Source: Methanospirillaceae archaeon
Lineage (GTDB): Archaea > Halobacteriota > Methanomicrobia > Methanomicrobiales > Methanospirillaceae
Length of the DNA: 64,000 nucleotides
Direction: 5' to 3'
Assembly: GCA_016926505.1 (NCBI GenBank)
Contig: JAFGOM010000109.1
Span: 1-64,000, forward strand
Positions 17,874 to 27,358 of the stretch are shown in pieces (position 1 is the first letter of the stretch; every line of letters begins with the position of its first letter). The translations under genes and the position numbers were made by a program. The notes beneath the pieces were generated by a model that had not been told where the DNA came from, made no database searches, and worked only from the letters and a program-made list of their open reading frames with translations.

Positions 17874-19732
17874 GCCAAAGCCCACCTGATAATAAGAGCA
17901 TTATAGATACAGTGCACCATGATTGCAAGGAAAAGTCCCGGGATGTATCCTTTGTTTCCATACCGTTTTACCGCAACTGCAACACAAAAGATACCCATGG
18001 AATGGAGAAGAAACGGTGACCAGAGAGCGGATGCACTCTGAAATAACAGAGATCCAAATATTGATGAGGTAATCTGGGACAGGGTAATCACGAGCAGAAG
18101 TTTCTCCCCTAATAAAAAACCAAGACCAATCAGGACTGATGCAATGGCAACACCCGGCCAGGAAAGACCAATCGGGTTATGATTAAAGAGTGCCATGAGT
18201 AAAAGACTCTTTACGATCTCTTCTGTTGCTGCTGCCAGTACCAGGATGGCAACAAGGGAGAATGGCATGGGAAGGTTAAAAAAAAGCACGAGATACATCA
18301 TCTGTGCCATAAATACGAATGGAATTGAGAGGATGGTAAGGAAAAATACCGAACCCCATGGATGGGTCGGATGGATTGCAGCCGTGATAAGATCCAGTAT
18401 CTTTGAAACGAGTTTTTTCTGAGTAAAGAGATGTTCCTCGGTGAAACTAACGATACCTAAATAAAACATCACTCCGCCTGTCAGGTAAAAAAGTGCAGTT
18501 GAGTACAGGTAATCCATTGCAGAATAGCCGGTTCCCTGGATATCCATCACAATAAGGGTTACCGGTGAGAGCAGGCTGATGACATGAATATTTGCAAAAA
18601 TACTGGGGAAGAAGAGATATGCGGTGGCGATGGTTGAGAAGAATATCGATATAAATGATAATTCCCTGAAACTCCGTGATACCATCCCTATCAGGAGTGC
18701 AGAACTTAAAAAGAAGAGAATGATCGGAATGAGAGGCAGCAGTGCAGTTATTTTCCCTCCGGTAAGAACCAGAAGAACAGAAGAGATTACCAGCATTCCG
18801 ATGGCATAAGGCAATGATTTCCCGATGATTACAGTAATTCTCAAAACGGGTGCTGCAATGAGTGGTTCTCCCTGTCGAAGTGTCCTTTCATGCATAACTG
18901 ACATCATCAGGAACTGGGAGGTGAAATAAAGGGGGAAGATAAAGACAAAGATAAAGATTATCGTATCAAAAGGAAGCGGAGGAGAGAGCATTGCCGGTGT
19001 CTGGTATGGATATGACTCCTCTGCATAATCAGCAGAGAGGAGGTCACTGTATCGTGAAAGGGCTGAATCACTGGTATCTGAAGCCAGTATTGTTTCTCTG
19101 ACCTTTTCCGGAGAGAGATCGGGGGTACTCTGTGGCGGTGTTATCGGTATTACTTCCTGCTCCGGCCTCGGGTATCCCCTCTGTCCGGGTTGATTAAAAC
19201 CGATCCGCTGGCCACTCTCGGTTGCTGTAAAATCCAGTTCACTGGTGATATATTCATTGGCAATCCACACCGGATAGGCAGCGAAGATATCTTCCTGGTT
19301 GCTGTACACTGAGGAGAGGTAGCGTTCATAGGTGCGATATAAAGCCTGTGCTGCGGCTCTTCCCTTGTCTGTTTCATCAGGAAAAACTACTCCGTCAGCG
19401 ATGATAAGATCAAGTCCATATGACGCAGGTGGAAAATAGGATTCACTCTCTGGAATCCGGTAGACAACAAATCTGTCGTCCCCCCCGAAAAGAGGAAGAT
19501 ACGCATCGCTGGTAAGTCCGATATCATATAACCCGTCCTGCAGGTGAACACCACTCCTGGCTGCATACCCGCTTACCAGGAGTAAAATGACCAGTAATAC
19601 TATTGCAGCCGGGAGCATCCCCCGATTCATGGTTGTAAAGAAGCGCCGGATCTCCCACCATGCTATGGTGCATACCTGTGCAACCGTTCCCATCTGTGTG
19701 TGTATATCGTCCCTGACACTATATGATTGCAC
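17870..19732 (-). CDS. ABC-2 permease fused to PrsW-like intramembrane protease domain
   Basis: 620 residues. The first 430 form an ABC-2 permease: one N-terminal helix, a large external domain, then SVMHERTLRQGEPLIAAPV (the ATPase-contact loop) and further helices. The last about 190 residues form a multi-helix domain with ATEEIVKSLLL near residue 503, GLGFLLGEKLLLV, a LLHSMG helix and HCIYN near the end. EExxK plus later G-rich, H and HxxxN helices fits PrsW-type glutamic/metallo membrane proteases better than CPBP, which has EExxxR. PrsW relatives cleave membrane proteins. The start is a GTG with GGAGGGTGA about 12 bases upstream. Fusion in one chain suggests proteolysis tied to export. 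Confidence 0.75.
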   Translation of the reverse strand: MQSYSVRDDIHTQMGTVAQVCTIAWWEIRRFFTTMNRGMLPAAIVLLVILLLVSGYAARSGVHLQDGLYDIGLTSDAYLPLFGGDDRFVVYRIPESESYFPPASYGLDLIIADGVVFPDETDKGRAAAQALYRTYERYLSSVYSNQEDIFAAYPVWIANEYITSELDFTATESGQRIGFNQPGQRGYPRPEQEVIPITPPQSTPDLSPEKVRETILASDTSDSALSRYSDLLSADYAEESYPYQTPAMLSPPLPFDTIIFIFVFIFPLYFTSQFLMMSVMHERTLRQGEPLIAAPVLRITVIIGKSLPYAIGMLVISSVLLVLTGGKITALLPLIPIILFFLSSALLIGMVSRSFRELSFISIFFSTIATAYLFFPSIFANIHVISLLSPVTLIVMDIQGTGYSAMDYLYSTALFYLTGGVMFYLGIVSFTEEHLFTQKKLVSKILDLITAAIHPTHPWGSVFFLTILSIPFVFMAQMMYLVLFFNLPMPFSLVAILVLAAATEEIVKSLLLMALFNHNPIGLSWPGVAIASVLIGLGFLLGEKLLLVITLSQITSSIFGSLLFQSASALWSPFLLHSMGIFCVAVAVKRYGNKGYIPGLFLAIMVHCIYNALIIRWALA

Positions 19733-19799
19733 GGATTGGGATATTCACCCTCCCGTGTGACCCCAAGTGTTATTGACTGGTAATGCATGGATACTACTG

Positions 19800-20681
19800 A
19801 TGATAGATGTCTATCAGCTGACTAAGCGGTATGGTGCGTTATATGCACTGGATAACGTCTCTTTTTCCCTGCAGCCAGGGACAATATGTGGTATTATCGG
19901 GCATAACGGGGCAGGAAAGACCACACTTCTCAAGATTCTTGCCGGACTTGTCACCCCGACATCAGGGCAGGTCAGCATGAATAAAATACCGATTCAGAAA
20001 GATCCCGTCAGAATAAAATCACATATCGGCTATCTTCCGGAAGAGTCCCGGTTATATGAAACGATGACAGTTCCTGATTATCTCTCTTTTTTTGGGAGAT
20101 TATATGGATTATCAGGGGATACGATACAGAAACGGGAGAATGAACTCCTCTCCTCATTGTCTCTGGATCATGGTGGAAAACAGATCGGAAATCTCTCGAA
20201 GGGAATGAAGCGGAAGGTAGCCCTCGCACGATCTTTGATTCATGATCCTTCTCTCCTGATTTATGACGAAGCTACTTCTGGTCTTGATCCGATGACTTCC
20301 CGGTTTATTACCGGCTACCTGGAGGACCTGGGGAGTTCTGGTAAGACCATCATTCTGAGTGCCCATAATCTTTTCCAGGTAGAACGAATCTGCAACCTGG
20401 TCATCATACTGAAACAGGGAAGGATTGTTGAGATGGGAAGTATGGATGAGTTGCGGGAACGGTTTGGTACGGTAACCTATGGTGTCCTTTTCACAGAGCC
20501 GGCAGCTAACCTCCCGGAAAAAGCAACCCGCCTTGCTGACAGACTGTACCGGTTAGAAGTAGTATCCATCGATGAGTTAAACGAAGTCACAACCACACTT
20601 ACCCGGTCAGGTAGTGAAATAAAGCGGATAGAATCGGTATACCCTACCCTGGAAGAGATGCTTGTGGCAGTTGGTAAATAA
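19800..20681 (+). CDS. ABC transporter ATP-binding protein
   Basis: 293 residues. Walker A GHNGAGKT (34-41), signature LSKGM (132-136), Walker B LLIYDE (152-157) and the switch region SAHNLFQVERICN are all intact. The C-terminal 70 residues form the regulatory tail common in exporter ATPases. The ATG at 19800 starts the domain directly; a GTG at 19767 is also in frame. It is divergent from the two ABC-2 permease genes and separated by about 67 bases, so it probably energises them from a shared promoter region. Confidence 0.92.
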   Translation: MIDVYQLTKRYGALYALDNVSFSLQPGTICGIIGHNGAGKTTLLKILAGLVTPTSGQVSMNKIPIQKDPVRIKSHIGYLPEESRLYETMTVPDYLSFFGRLYGLSGDTIQKRENELLSSLSLDHGGKQIGNLSKGMKRKVALARSLIHDPSLLIYDEATSGLDPMTSRFITGYLEDLGSSGKTIILSAHNLFQVERICNLVIILKQGRIVEMGSMDELRERFGTVTYGVLFTEPAANLPEKATRLADRLYRLEVVSIDELNEVTTTLTRSGSEIKRIESVYPTLEEMLVAVGK

Positions 20682-20719
20682 TGAAAAAATGGGTTACGGA
20701 GAAAAAATAGATCGATCTT

Positions 20720-21637
20720 TTAGGTTTTCTGGTAATGGGTCATGGCTGTTGCCACATCGGCATTCTCAACGGTTATCGCATATATGGCATTACACATCCG
20801 GATCGCTTCATCAAGAGGTTTCTGGTGAATATTTCTTCCTGTCGCATTCCCAAAACATCCTCCGATGTGAATCTGGTCATATAACTGTGATAGGAATGTG
20901 CTGACATCAACACTTGATCCCCCTGCACATACTACGCGTGTTCTTCCTGCAGCCTGGGTCGCTTCTTTTAGTAGTTCAGATGAAGAGAATCCTTCTTTTT
21001 TCGGCGGGTTTACCTTGACAAAATCAGAACCGAGCGTTGCAGCAACACCGGCAGCCCCGGCAATAAGGTGGGGATCTTTCTCATCGGTTACTGCCGCACC
21101 TCTGGGGTAGATCCAGAGAACGGTGATAAGTCCATGCTGATGAGCTTCCCCTATTGATTCGGCAGCTTCACGGATCATGAGATGTTCATACTCAGACCCA
21201 AGGTAGATAGTGTAACCGATTCCTGCAATACAAAGACCACTCTGCTCTTTAAACCTGACAACCTGGTCAACAGTGGTAATCCGACAGGAGAGGGGATCTT
21301 TTTGTTTTGTCTTTACCAGATGCGTTTTTGAGTTCAACTTGACAAGATAGGCAATTTCCGGGAAATCGGCCCCGTATGCTGCAATCAGTCCCAGCTGGGT
21401 GGCGAAACAACCGATCCGCGCTCCTGATGCAATTGAAAAGAGATGCATCGGATCATTGTCGTCTTTGTGAATACCATCTCCGAAAAAGTCATCGTTTAAG
21501 TGCTCAATCTTTTGATCTCCAGCAAAAAGCATGAGGCGCCCGGTATCATGGGTAATTCGACTGAGATTTGAGAGGTATGTTTCAGACGCTCCTTTTGGAA
21601 CATCCATAGGAACCCGTATGGATTGTAGTGCACTCAT
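20720..21637 (-). CDS. Class I aldolase (FbaB/DeoC/LacD-type)
   Basis: 305 residues, TIM-barrel aldolase. FAGDQKIEHLNDDFFGDGIH near 39 forms the beta1 region, LITVLWIYPRGAAV the middle, and GSDFVKVNPPKK carries the likely Schiff-base lysine; CAGGSSVD and GGCFGNATGRNIHQ bind phosphate at the C-terminal end of the barrel. In methanogens members act as fructose-1,6-bisphosphate aldolase in gluconeogenesis; the related 2-amino-3,7-dideoxyheptulosonate synthase is shorter with a different active-site segment. Substrate is therefore inferred. It is convergent with the ABC ATPase gene, 38 bases apart. Confidence 0.75.
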   Translation of the reverse strand: MSALQSIRVPMDVPKGASETYLSNLSRITHDTGRLMLFAGDQKIEHLNDDFFGDGIHKDDNDPMHLFSIASGARIGCFATQLGLIAAYGADFPEIAYLVKLNSKTHLVKTKQKDPLSCRITTVDQVVRFKEQSGLCIAGIGYTIYLGSEYEHLMIREAAESIGEAHQHGLITVLWIYPRGAAVTDEKDPHLIAGAAGVAATLGSDFVKVNPPKKEGFSSSELLKEATQAAGRTRVVCAGGSSVDVSTFLSQLYDQIHIGGCFGNATGRNIHQKPLDEAIRMCNAIYAITVENADVATAMTHYQKT

Positions 21638-21760
21638 ACGGTTTAATCACACTTTAAAAAATTTAAGGGTTTACTTTTGGGGACTCAACCTGATAACTGA
21701 ATGCGTTTTTGTTTTCAGGCGAGCCGCAACAAAAAGAAGTTTTGTGAAATTATCTGCTAC

Positions 21761-22003
21761 TTACCGTACCTGGATAATCTTTTCTTCATTATTTTTCAGC
21801 CGCGTTCGAAGCCAGGCCAGGGCATCTGTCTGGTTCTTAAATGCAGCTACACCGATGGGTTCTCCATTGGCAATAAATGCCTTGAGGATTACCTTCTCAA
21901 CATATATCCGCCCTTTTTTCTCTTTCTTTATCTCCAGAATCTGAAATCTTTCGATATAATCGAGGTTAATGATATCTGTGCCGGTATCAAGCCATTTTGG
22001 CAT
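21761..22003 (-). CDS. Small hypothetical protein
   Basis: 80 residues from MPKWLDTGTDIINLDYIERF; a start nine bases earlier is possible. It is a single alternating strand-helix unit with FIANGEPIGVAAFKNQTDALAWL followed by a charged C-terminus. Composition and a sensible start suggest a real gene. The family is not recognised. It is divergently placed from nothing close; the next minus-strand gene upstream starts at 22473. Confidence 0.45.
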   Translation of the reverse strand: MPKWLDTGTDIINLDYIERFQILEIKKEKKGRIYVEKVILKAFIANGEPIGVAAFKNQTDALAWLRTRLKNNEEKIIQVR

Positions 22004-22152
22004 AATAATCAATATACTGTATGAGAAGGAGATAACCCTGATCTAATAGATCTTTTACAGAAAGGCTACCCTGAATCCCTATTGAGATGATGTCATGTGA
22101 TACGAAATCAGGTGGTAATTCTGGTATCCGGAACCAGACTGGTATCTCCCTT

Positions 22153-22473
22153 TTATTCTTTTTTCTTTTTTGACAGTGTTTTTTCTGTGTATGAAACGAC
22201 ATCTGATATCAGTTTTTCAAATAAAGATCCTGTTTTTTCTATTGTCTTCTCCACATGTTTATGCCCTTCCTTGGTGGTGATGATATCCCTGCTGATATCC
22301 AGAACATCCTGCAGGGCATGTGAAACCGATTCCTTTGCTGCCTGTATCCGGATCTCCATATCATCTCCAGCGGTATTCTCTGGTGCGGGATCGTGTGACA
22401 AAACCGGTTCCTCCTCTGCGTCTGTTTCTTCAACCCACCGCCCGTTCCTAAAGTGTCCTGTTGTATCTGCCAT
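22153..22473 (-). CDS. Hypothetical charged helical protein
   Basis: 106 residues: MADTTGHFRNGRWVEETDAE, an acidic linker, then two amphipathic helices (AAKESVSHALQDVLDISRDI and KHVEKTIEKTGSLFEKLISD) and a basic KKKKE end. It is soluble and likely helical. The FRNGRWVEE opening resembles small proteins I associate with Methanomicrobiales, but no function is known. No close neighbour on the strand suggests an operon. Confidence 0.55.
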   Translation of the reverse strand: MADTTGHFRNGRWVEETDAEEEPVLSHDPAPENTAGDDMEIRIQAAKESVSHALQDVLDISRDIITTKEGHKHVEKTIEKTGSLFEKLISDVVSYTEKTLSKKKKE

Positions 22474-22737
22474 ATTCCTGTATGTATCATCAGCTCAGGA
22501 ATATCTAATTTGTTTCTGTTCTTTCGGTTCAAAAAAATGATTGCACATACAAAGGAGGCGGAAAAAAAGTGTCATGATTATGATGGTGGATAATCCGGAA
22601 AATTCCAGACAATACATACATGAGCCGGTTGTTATCGTGCTTCTCTCTCCCGAATCTGCCTGAAAAATTCTGTCAGGTATCAAAATACTTCCTCATGCAG
22701 TTGTGGAGATAACAGACAGGCACTCACATGCGTCTGT

Positions 22738-23823
22738 TCAGGAAAGATAGTCAAAGATACTTGTCTGGACTGACTTTTTTTGTACAAGCCCTGATAATCT
22801 GACTCCGATTAACCTGACCGTATCTCCGTTGTACAGTTCAGTAAAAATGTTCATTATCTCTGCAATAATGGTCTTGAGATCATCGGTCTCTGTTGGGATG
22901 GTAACAGCGCGGGTTTTCGTACAGAAATCAGAATCCCGAATCTTGACCGTTATCGTCTTACAGAGGAGATGGGAATCAACAAGGGTATGATGTACTGAGG
23001 TAGTGAGATGAAGAAGAGTTTCTCTCATACCTGTCGGGTCATCGGTATCACAGAGAAAGGTTGTCTCCCTTCCGATGCTTCTCCTGGGTTGTGCAACACG
23101 GATACCGGTAGTATCCAGACCCAGAGCAATATGATGCATCATAATGCCCCAGTTTCCTGCAATCGATACAAGGGTGAAGAGATCGGTTCTCCCCAGATCC
23201 CCGATTGTTTCAATACCTGCTCTTTTTAGAAGGGAAAAACGGTGTTTCCCAACTCCGGGAATGGCTGAAACCGGGAGATTCTCCAGGAATGAAAGGAGGT
23301 CCCCCGGTGTAATGATGGTCATCCCGTCTGGTTTATCAAAATCAGAGGCCATTTTGGCATAATATCGGGATGGTGCAATCCCGACGGAACACAATAATCC
23401 CTCCTTCTCCTGTATCTCTCGTTTTATCTCTTTTGCAAGGATCGGTGATGAAAGATAGGTATAACTCTGAGAGATATCGAGAAATGCTTCATCAATGCTC
23501 ACCTGTTCAAAGAGATCAGAATATTGTTTGAGTATAGTCATGATCCTCTCTGATACAAGACGATAGAGATTCATGTTAACCGGAAGATAAACTGCCTGCG
23601 GGCAGAGTTGATAGGCCTGTGATATCGGCATGCCTGAATGTAATCCAAACGTTCGGGCCTCGTATGAGCAGGTGCTGATAACCCCCCGGTTCAATCTCGG
23701 ATCTGCACCAATGACCACCGGTTTTCCATACAGATCAGGATGGTGTGCAATCTCTACGGATGCGTAAAAACTATCCATATCAACATGCATGATAATCCGG
23801 GTGTTCTGGTCATGTGGTATCAT
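22738..23823 (-). CDS. dinB: DNA polymerase IV (DinB, Y-family)
   Basis: 361 residues. The catalytic palm shows HVDMDSFYASVE near 13 and SIDEAFLD near 104, supplying the metal-binding Asp and Glu; STCSYEARTFGL and YRLVSERIM are conserved finger and thumb positions. The C-terminus has the little-finger domain and a possible PCNA-binding end (QKKSVQTSIFDYL, with Q..IF.Y). It carries out translesion synthesis past damaged bases. Monocistronic in appearance. Confidence 0.93.
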   Translation of the reverse strand: MIPHDQNTRIIMHVDMDSFYASVEIAHHPDLYGKPVVIGADPRLNRGVISTCSYEARTFGLHSGMPISQAYQLCPQAVYLPVNMNLYRLVSERIMTILKQYSDLFEQVSIDEAFLDISQSYTYLSSPILAKEIKREIQEKEGLLCSVGIAPSRYYAKMASDFDKPDGMTIITPGDLLSFLENLPVSAIPGVGKHRFSLLKRAGIETIGDLGRTDLFTLVSIAGNWGIMMHHIALGLDTTGIRVAQPRRSIGRETTFLCDTDDPTGMRETLLHLTTSVHHTLVDSHLLCKTITVKIRDSDFCTKTRAVTIPTETDDLKTIIAEIMNIFTELYNGDTVRLIGVRLSGLVQKKSVQTSIFDYLS

Positions 23824-24237
23824 AGAGTTGTATTGCGTGCATTATCTGTCAGAGAATTGAGAATCATTTGTTTTAAAAACCGGGTATGATTCAAACTTCA
23901 TCAGCATTATCTCTCTCTGCAGCACAAGGGAAGTGGCGAATCCAATTTTGTATTTTTCCGGGCATGATCTGCATCATGACCCCGGGATATTTTGTCTCAC
24001 TCCCGGGTCAGAATACTGCCCGGGAACAGTCTTTCGTCCGTTGATAGCGAAAATGTGGCTTTTGAAACAAGAGATTATTGCCATTGGTATCATTATCCAT
24101 TATCTTTTTCTTAAAAGAGAGATAGCAGACAGGTAAGATGCTATCGTGTTCCACAACCATTATCATCTTGTAATGGTGACACGTTCTTGGATTAATACCG
24201 ATAGGTCAATAATACCGCTCAGTAAACAGGAGATGCT
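23824..24237. other. Intergenic region with hairpin
   Basis: No supported gene; a 67-codon frame at 23933-24136 lacks recognisable features. A compact hairpin is present: CATGAT-ctgc-ATCATG (23963-23978), flanked by partly complementary CCGGG and CCCCGG, and CCCGGG recurs at three nearby positions. This region is the promoter side of dinB (leftward) and of the Cys-rich gene (rightward). Confidence 0.35.
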
Positions 24238-24651
24238 ATGCACAATCTGATACCGCCCCGAAAGGAAGGGTCGTTACCACAATGCAATCCTCACCAGTGC
24301 CGGCAGTGCCATGGGTGTGACCGGATAGAGCCAATCCATGTATCCATTACCTGGTTTAGAGGGGAGTGTGAACCGATGACAGAAGAATCTTTTTTAGAGG
24401 TTATTAATGACCTGTCAGACGAATGTGCTTATTCGGGTGTAATGATCACCCCTGATATCAGGAGTTCTTCTCCATCAACCATCCAAACTCCCGGGTGCAT
24501 CTCAATCAACGGGATACTGATTGAGGATCTGGTTCCGGGCTACCATCATAACGGGTACATCGATAGAGAACTGATGCGCACGGCACTTTTTACTGCCCTG
24601 GATAATATCTCCTGCAATGCGGATAATTCCAGAGGGGATGGATTACCATGA
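24238..24651 (+). CDS. Cys-rich DUF2703-like protein
   Basis: 137 residues, start supported by AGGAG seven bases upstream. The N-terminus has clustered cysteines (CNPHQCRQCHGC), suggesting a metal or disulfide centre. The rest, HVSITWFRGECEPMTEESFL and later CISINGILIEDLVPG, resembles thioredoxin-like DUF2703 proteins. Its stop overlaps the next gene's start (ATGA), so it is translated with the acyl-CoA synthetase. The partnership suggests redox control or metal handling for that enzyme, but this is inference. Confidence 0.65.
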   Translation: MHNLIPPRKEGSLPQCNPHQCRQCHGCDRIEPIHVSITWFRGECEPMTEESFLEVINDLSDECAYSGVMITPDIRSSSPSTIQTPGCISINGILIEDLVPGYHHNGYIDRELMRTALFTALDNISCNADNSRGDGLP

Positions 24652-26741
24652 GCGATGATGGAATATGTGATGATACAACCGGCATGAGCCTGATGCAGGA
24701 GGATGAGAGTTACCGGCTTCTCTCTTCGTATAAAATCCCGGTTCCACACCATCGGGTGGTACAAAATAAAGAAGAGGCAGTTGCTGCAGCAGATGCAATC
24801 GGCTATCCGGTAGTTGTAAAGGTTATCTCAAAACAGGTAATCCATAAGAGTGATGCAGGGGGAGTAATCACCGGTTGCCACGATGCATCCGGAGTCAGAA
24901 ATGCAGTGGATCTCATCAGGAGTTCTGTAATAAAGCGCTATCCACTAGCCACAATAGACGGTTATCTTGTTGCAGAACAACTGCCTCCCGGTCTTGAATT
25001 ACTCATCGGAGGAAGAACTGATCCGTCATTTGGAAAAGTAATTACGTTTGGTCTCGGCGGCATTTATGTCGAGATGATAAAAGACACAACAATGCGGATT
25101 CTTCCGGTGAGTTCCCGCGAATTGTCACTGATGATACGCGAGATATCTGGATACCGCCTGATATCAGGTTACCGGGGCGTGCATCCTTACGATGAGCCGT
25201 TTCTTCTTTCTATCCTGGAAAAAATGGTAAACCTGTTCCTTGACCATGAAACCCTGGCAGAGTTTGATCTCAATCCATTTCGACTCTACGAGGAGAGGGG
25301 TTGTATTATCGATGCCCGCCTGTACTGCAGGGACTCTTCTCATTCAAAACCTGACAAAAAAGGTATCCGCCGGTTACCGGTTCCCCAATCCCTGCTCAGC
25401 CCAACCGGAATTGCCGTTGTTGGAGCTTCACAAAACCCGGATAAGATAGGGTATACGATCATGAGAAATATGCTGGCATTTTCAGGGCGAGAATATCCGG
25501 TTAACCCGAAAGGAGGGGAATTATTCGGACGAAATGTATACCGGTCTCTGAACGATATCCCTGACCCTGTTGATATGGTTGTGGTTGCAGTGCCGGCATC
25601 GGTGGTACCGGGAGTCATTACTGATGCCGCTGCTATCGGGGCCCGGGTTGTTGTCATCGTGAGTGCCGGTTTTTCTGAGATTGGAGTGGAAGGAAAAGCA
25701 CGCCAGGATAGGATAAAAAAAATCGCTGCAGAATCAGGAATGCGCCTGGTCGGACCGAACTGCCTTGGAATTATTGTTCCTTCCGATCACCTGAATGCGA
25801 CCTTTACCAATGTTATCCCGGCGGAAGGAAAGATTGGTTTTATCTCTCAGAGCGGAGCGGTTATCACCTCTGTTACTGACTGGAGTCTCAGGGAAGGGAT
25901 CGGATTTTCTTCGATTATTAGTGTTGGGAATCAGGCCGATCTCGATATTGTTGATTATATCAGGCTGCTTGGAGATGATGAAAAGACCTCGGTCATCATT
26001 GTGTATGTTGAGGAGATCCGTGACGGGAAAGGATTTATGGAAGTTGCATCCGGGGTAGGGGCAAAAAAACCAATCATAGCACTAAAATCAGGCTCATCTG
26101 AACATGGGCGCATCGCAGCACGGTCACATACCGGTTCTCTTGCCGGAAGTTATGCCACCTACCAAAAAGCGTTTGAACAATGCGGTGTGATCCCGGTACA
26201 TGGAATGAGAGAAGCTTTCCTGACCGGTGCCCTGCTTGCTGAGGATGGCTATCCCCATGCAAACCGTGCGATAATTATTACCAATGCCGGAGGACTGGGA
26301 GTTCTTGCTTCAGATTATGCAGAGGACTACGGGGTACATCTTATCTCGTTGTCTGACTCGTTATACTCTGATCTTCATTCAGCTCTCCCTCCGGAGTGGT
26401 CACAGAATAACCCGATCGATATCATCGGGGATGCAGATATTGAGAGATTTTCACGGGTATTTGATATCTGCATCAGGCACAAATCCGAATGGGATATTGC
26501 ATTTGTAATAATCTCTCCTGTTGCACGGATTGACCTTGTAAGTCTGGCCCACGAGATAATTCGTTTCTGTGGCCACGTAAACGCTATGATAATCGGATGT
26601 ATGCTCGGCGGTGTTTCGGTAGAAGCGGGATCATCGATCCTGCGAAAAACACACATCTCTACCTTTACCGACTTAAAAGATGCATTCTGTGCAGTAGGGA
26701 CTGTTGTAAAGGCAAAAGAAAGAAGAGATAAGCGGGAATGA
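24648..26741 (+). CDS. acdAB: ADP-forming acetate/acyl-CoA ligase, beta-alpha fused
   Basis: 697 residues. The N-terminal ATP-grasp domain (beta part, 17-235) shows GYPVVVKVISKQVIHKSDAG with H66, the beta phosphohistidine candidate. The alpha part follows after a linker: CoA_binding (IAVVGASQNPDKIG), then two succinyl-CoA-ligase-like domains with FISQSGAV and SHTGSLAGS, where H494 is the alpha phosphohistidine. The enzyme links acyl-CoA cleavage to ATP formation. Most fused archaeal forms place alpha first; here beta is first. Overlap with the DUF2703-like gene indicates an operon. Convergent with the response regulator, only two bases apart. Confidence 0.85.
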   Translation: MSDDGICDDTTGMSLMQEDESYRLLSSYKIPVPHHRVVQNKEEAVAAADAIGYPVVVKVISKQVIHKSDAGGVITGCHDASGVRNAVDLIRSSVIKRYPLATIDGYLVAEQLPPGLELLIGGRTDPSFGKVITFGLGGIYVEMIKDTTMRILPVSSRELSLMIREISGYRLISGYRGVHPYDEPFLLSILEKMVNLFLDHETLAEFDLNPFRLYEERGCIIDARLYCRDSSHSKPDKKGIRRLPVPQSLLSPTGIAVVGASQNPDKIGYTIMRNMLAFSGREYPVNPKGGELFGRNVYRSLNDIPDPVDMVVVAVPASVVPGVITDAAAIGARVVVIVSAGFSEIGVEGKARQDRIKKIAAESGMRLVGPNCLGIIVPSDHLNATFTNVIPAEGKIGFISQSGAVITSVTDWSLREGIGFSSIISVGNQADLDIVDYIRLLGDDEKTSVIIVYVEEIRDGKGFMEVASGVGAKKPIIALKSGSSEHGRIAARSHTGSLAGSYATYQKAFEQCGVIPVHGMREAFLTGALLAEDGYPHANRAIIITNAGGLGVLASDYAEDYGVHLISLSDSLYSDLHSALPPEWSQNNPIDIIGDADIERFSRVFDICIRHKSEWDIAFVIISPVARIDLVSLAHEIIRFCGHVNAMIIGCMLGGVSVEAGSSILRKTHISTFTDLKDAFCAVGTVVKAKERRDKRE

Positions 26742-26743
26742 GT

Positions 26744-27358
26744 TCAGATTATAAGTCCGGTCTTTTTTTGTAACTGATGATATTTTTCCCGTAATTGATC
26801 CCGAAATGTGCTGAATTCTTTTGCACCATACATGTCAGAATCATTCGCATTATCACAACTGTACCGGTTATCAAGAAGGTTTTCGAGGACATCAGTCACT
26901 GAAAGTGCTTTGTGAAGAGAGATAAACTTCTCAACATCATCGACCGGATGTTTTTGCAATGCCTGGGAGGCTATCTCCTGAATCCTGTCCTTTTTCTTCA
27001 GGATATCGTCAATGATCTGAACACAGTATTTCGGGGTAATCGGTTTCATCAGGTAATAATCAATATCAAAACAATATTGTTCTGCTTCCTGGAATGTCAG
27101 GTTCTTTCCGGTCTGCATGATAATGGGAATGTCGATGAGATCCTGGTTCTTTTTTATATGTCTGAGTGTTTCCCAGCCATCCATGGGCTCCATCATGATG
27201 TCAAGCAATATGACGTCGGGATGGAAGGTCTGCAATATCTCTAACGCTTCTGATCCCCCGAGTACCCCCTTTGTAAAAAAGCCATATTTGGACAGGCCAA
27301 TGACAAAGAGTTCATTTAAAGCGGGTTCATCGTCAACAATGAGGACATTTTTTTCCAT
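26744..27358 (-). CDS. Response regulator with uncharacterised C-terminal region
   Basis: 204 residues from the ATG at 27358, which begins MEKNVLIVDDEPAL directly. The receiver domain (1-120) has D9, D10, phosphoacceptor D53 (LLDIMMEPMDGWE), T83 and K105 (MKPIT). The remaining 80 residues are helical and highly charged, with no DNA-binding motif, so output is probably by protein contact. No histidine kinase is adjacent; the PAS kinase at 48-49 kb is distant. Orphan regulators are common in methanogens. Confidence 0.85.
   Translation of the reverse strand: MEKNVLIVDDEPALNELFVIGLSKYGFFTKGVLGGSEALEILQTFHPDVILLDIMMEPMDGWETLRHIKKNQDLIDIPIIMQTGKNLTFQEAEQYCFDIDYYLMKPITPKYCVQIIDDILKKKDRIQEIASQALQKHPVDDVEKFISLHKALSVTDVLENLLDNRYSCDNANDSDMYGAKEFSTFRDQLREKYHQLQKKTGLII

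Noticed and set aside
23933-24136. 67-codon frame upstream of the Cys-rich gene
   Set aside because: No ribosome-binding site or motif; covers a hairpin-rich intergenic stretch.
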